Translations under genes and position numbers: made by a program
In this document: in pieces, positions 62,999-64,000 of the stretch
How positions within the stretch are numbered: the stretch's first letter is position 1
Layout: each line of letters starts with the position of its first letter
The notes under the pieces: generated by a model
The model's database searches: none
The model's input: the letters and a program-made list of their open reading frames with translations, nothing else
What the model was told of the DNA's origin: nothing
Source: a bacterium 210820-DFI.6.37
GTDB lineage: Bacteria > Bacillota > Clostridia > Peptostreptococcales > Anaerovoracaceae
Assembly: GCA_020558355.1 (NCBI GenBank)
Contig: JAJCKG010000014.1
Location: forward strand, 1-64,000
Reading direction: 5' to 3'
DNA: 64,000 bases

Positions 62999-64000
62999 TG
63001 GACTTTATAAGAATAACAAAACGGGATGACCTGCCCCGAAATAGGGAGATCATCATAACGATTCTGGCAGTGGTACTGTCCATCGTTCTGGCGGGGATTA
63101 TTCTGATTATCTTCGGCCTGAATCCGTTTAATATTTTCAAAGAAATTATCGCGGGATCGGTGGGAACCTCTTTAAGAATCAGGCAGACCCTGGTCAAGGC
63201 GATTCCACTGGTAATCGCTTCCATGGGAATTATCGTGGCCTTTAAAATGAAGTTCTGGAACATCGGAGCCGAAGGGCAGATCACCATGGGCGCTCTCGGC
63301 GCCAGCTGGGTAGCCCTCAATTTAAGCGACAGCCTGCCGCAGCCAGTCATGCTGCTTTTGATGATCATAGCCGCGGCTGTATGCGGAGGCATATGGGCCT
63401 TCATTCCGGCCATTTTCAAAGCGAAAATGGGTACCAATGAAACGATTTTTACATTGATGATGAACTATGTGGCCATCAAGTTTGTAACTTATCTTCAATA
63501 CGGCCCATGGATGGATCCGGCAGCCAACGGCTTCCCCCGCATTGCCAAGTTCTCGGAAAACGCGATCCTTCCATCTTTGGGAGGCGTACACATCGGATGG
63601 ATTCTGGCCATTATTCTGACCGCCTTTGTATATGTCTTCATTCGCCATACAAAAACAGGATATGAAGTGGCGGTAGTAGGCGAAAGCCTTGAAACCGCGA
63701 GATACGCGGGGATGAATATCAGCAAGGTCATTATTATTTCCATGTTGATTTCCGGCGGTCTGTGCGGGATCGTAGGTATGGTTCAGGCGTCGGCTATCGA
63801 AAAAACGCTGGTGGCGGGGATTGCCAATAATTATGGCTTTACAGCAATCATTACCGCCTGGCTCGCGAAGCTCAATCCGATTTCCACTCTGGTGGTTTGT
63901 GTTGTATTCGCGATGCTGATTCAGGGCGGTGAATATATCCAGATCGCGCTGGGCGTTCCCAGCTCTGTGTCGGATATCGTTCAGGGACTGGTCCTCTTCT
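62998..64000 (+). CDS. Nucleoside ABC transporter permease (partial, runs off the right edge)
   Basis: The visible 334 residues contain about nine hydrophobic segments. KFWNIGAEGQITMGALGASW and IFTLMMNYVAIKF are the family signature of BMP-type permeases (NupP/YufP-like). VVGESLETARYAGMNISKV is the cytoplasmic coupling loop that meets the ATPase. The ATG overlaps the stop of the ATPase gene (TAATG). The end is not in the window; a second permease gene would normally follow. Confidence 0.93.
   Translation, partial: MDFIRITKRDDLPRNREIIITILAVVLSIVLAGIILIIFGLNPFNIFKEIIAGSVGTSLRIRQTLVKAIPLVIASMGIIVAFKMKFWNIGAEGQITMGALGASWVALNLSDSLPQPVMLLLMIIAAAVCGGIWAFIPAIFKAKMGTNETIFTLMMNYVAIKFVTYLQYGPWMDPAANGFPRIAKFSENAILPSLGGVHIGWILAIILTAFVYVFIRHTKTGYEVAVVGESLETARYAGMNISKVIIISMLISGGLCGIVGMVQASAIEKTLVAGIANNYGFTAIITAWLAKLNPISTLVVCVVFAMLIQGGEYIQIALGVPSSVSDIVQGLVLF

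Overview
The window looks like a chromosomal segment from a strictly anaerobic Gram-positive member of the class Clostridia. An Anaerovoracaceae- or Eubacteriales-like organism is my best guess from gene style, not a computed assignment. The support is strong AGGAGG-type ribosome binding sites, a SAM-I riboswitch ahead of metK, a CIRCE operator ahead of an hsp20 gene, an FabK/FabT-style fatty-acid synthesis operon, many Fe-S and molybdenum redox proteins, AddB-type recombination, and a prfB gene with the conserved +1 frameshift. No phage, CRISPR array, intact insertion sequence or origin is visible.

Layout. 1-4.4 kb: the tail of an unknown gene, a secreted CHAP hydrolase, an aldo/keto reductase with an Fe-S tail, a beta-lactamase-like hydrolase and an unknown protein. 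4.4-7.4 kb: SAM riboswitch, metK and aspartokinase. 7.5-12.5 kb: a giant TPR protein with a J-like N-terminus translationally coupled to an Hsp70 homologue. 12.5-15.7 kb: an AraC regulator divergent from a saccharopine-dehydrogenase-like gene, with three copies of a 9-bp site between them. 15.7-17.3 kb: a graveyard of accessory genes (AbiEi-like antitoxin, dinD, AAA/DUF4143 ATPase), partly bracketed by an imperfect inverted repeat. 17.3-21.7 kb: a two-component system and a tannase-like lipoprotein whose promoters share an 11-bp-spaced direct repeat. 21.8-34.1 kb: CNNM-type membrane protein, secA, acetamidase/formamidase plus APC permease, alpha/beta hydrolase, prfB, tex and an orphan decarboxylase beta subunit. 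34.2-40.1 kb: FAD-linked oxidase, hsp20, a nuclease-like unknown, a HAD phosphatase and an ABC-F protein.

40.3-46.3 kb is the most interesting part. A type II fatty-acid synthesis operon (fabH remnant, fabK, fabD, fabG, fabF, fabZ) ends in a gene fusing a MarR/FabT-like DNA-binding domain to a FabK/nitronate-monooxygenase-type barrel that appears to lack the catalytic His. A perfect 23-bp palindrome of the kind FabT-type regulators bind lies at the operon start site. The reading offered here is that the fusion is an autoregulator which reads fatty-acid or flavin status through a former enzyme domain.

46.4-56.8 kb: addB without an adjacent addA, a ferredoxin-nitroreductase, then a probable molybdenum-cofactor riboswitch controlling a Mo/2Fe-2S aldehyde oxidoreductase, a dicluster FAD protein and two small zinc-ribbon-like proteins. 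This resembles part of the Desulfovibrio DVU_1551-1559 cluster. 57-64 kb: tRNA-Ala, a coiled-coil protein built from about 18 hendecads overlapping lepB, and purine salvage and uptake genes (xpt, BMP lipoprotein, ATPase, permease running off the end).
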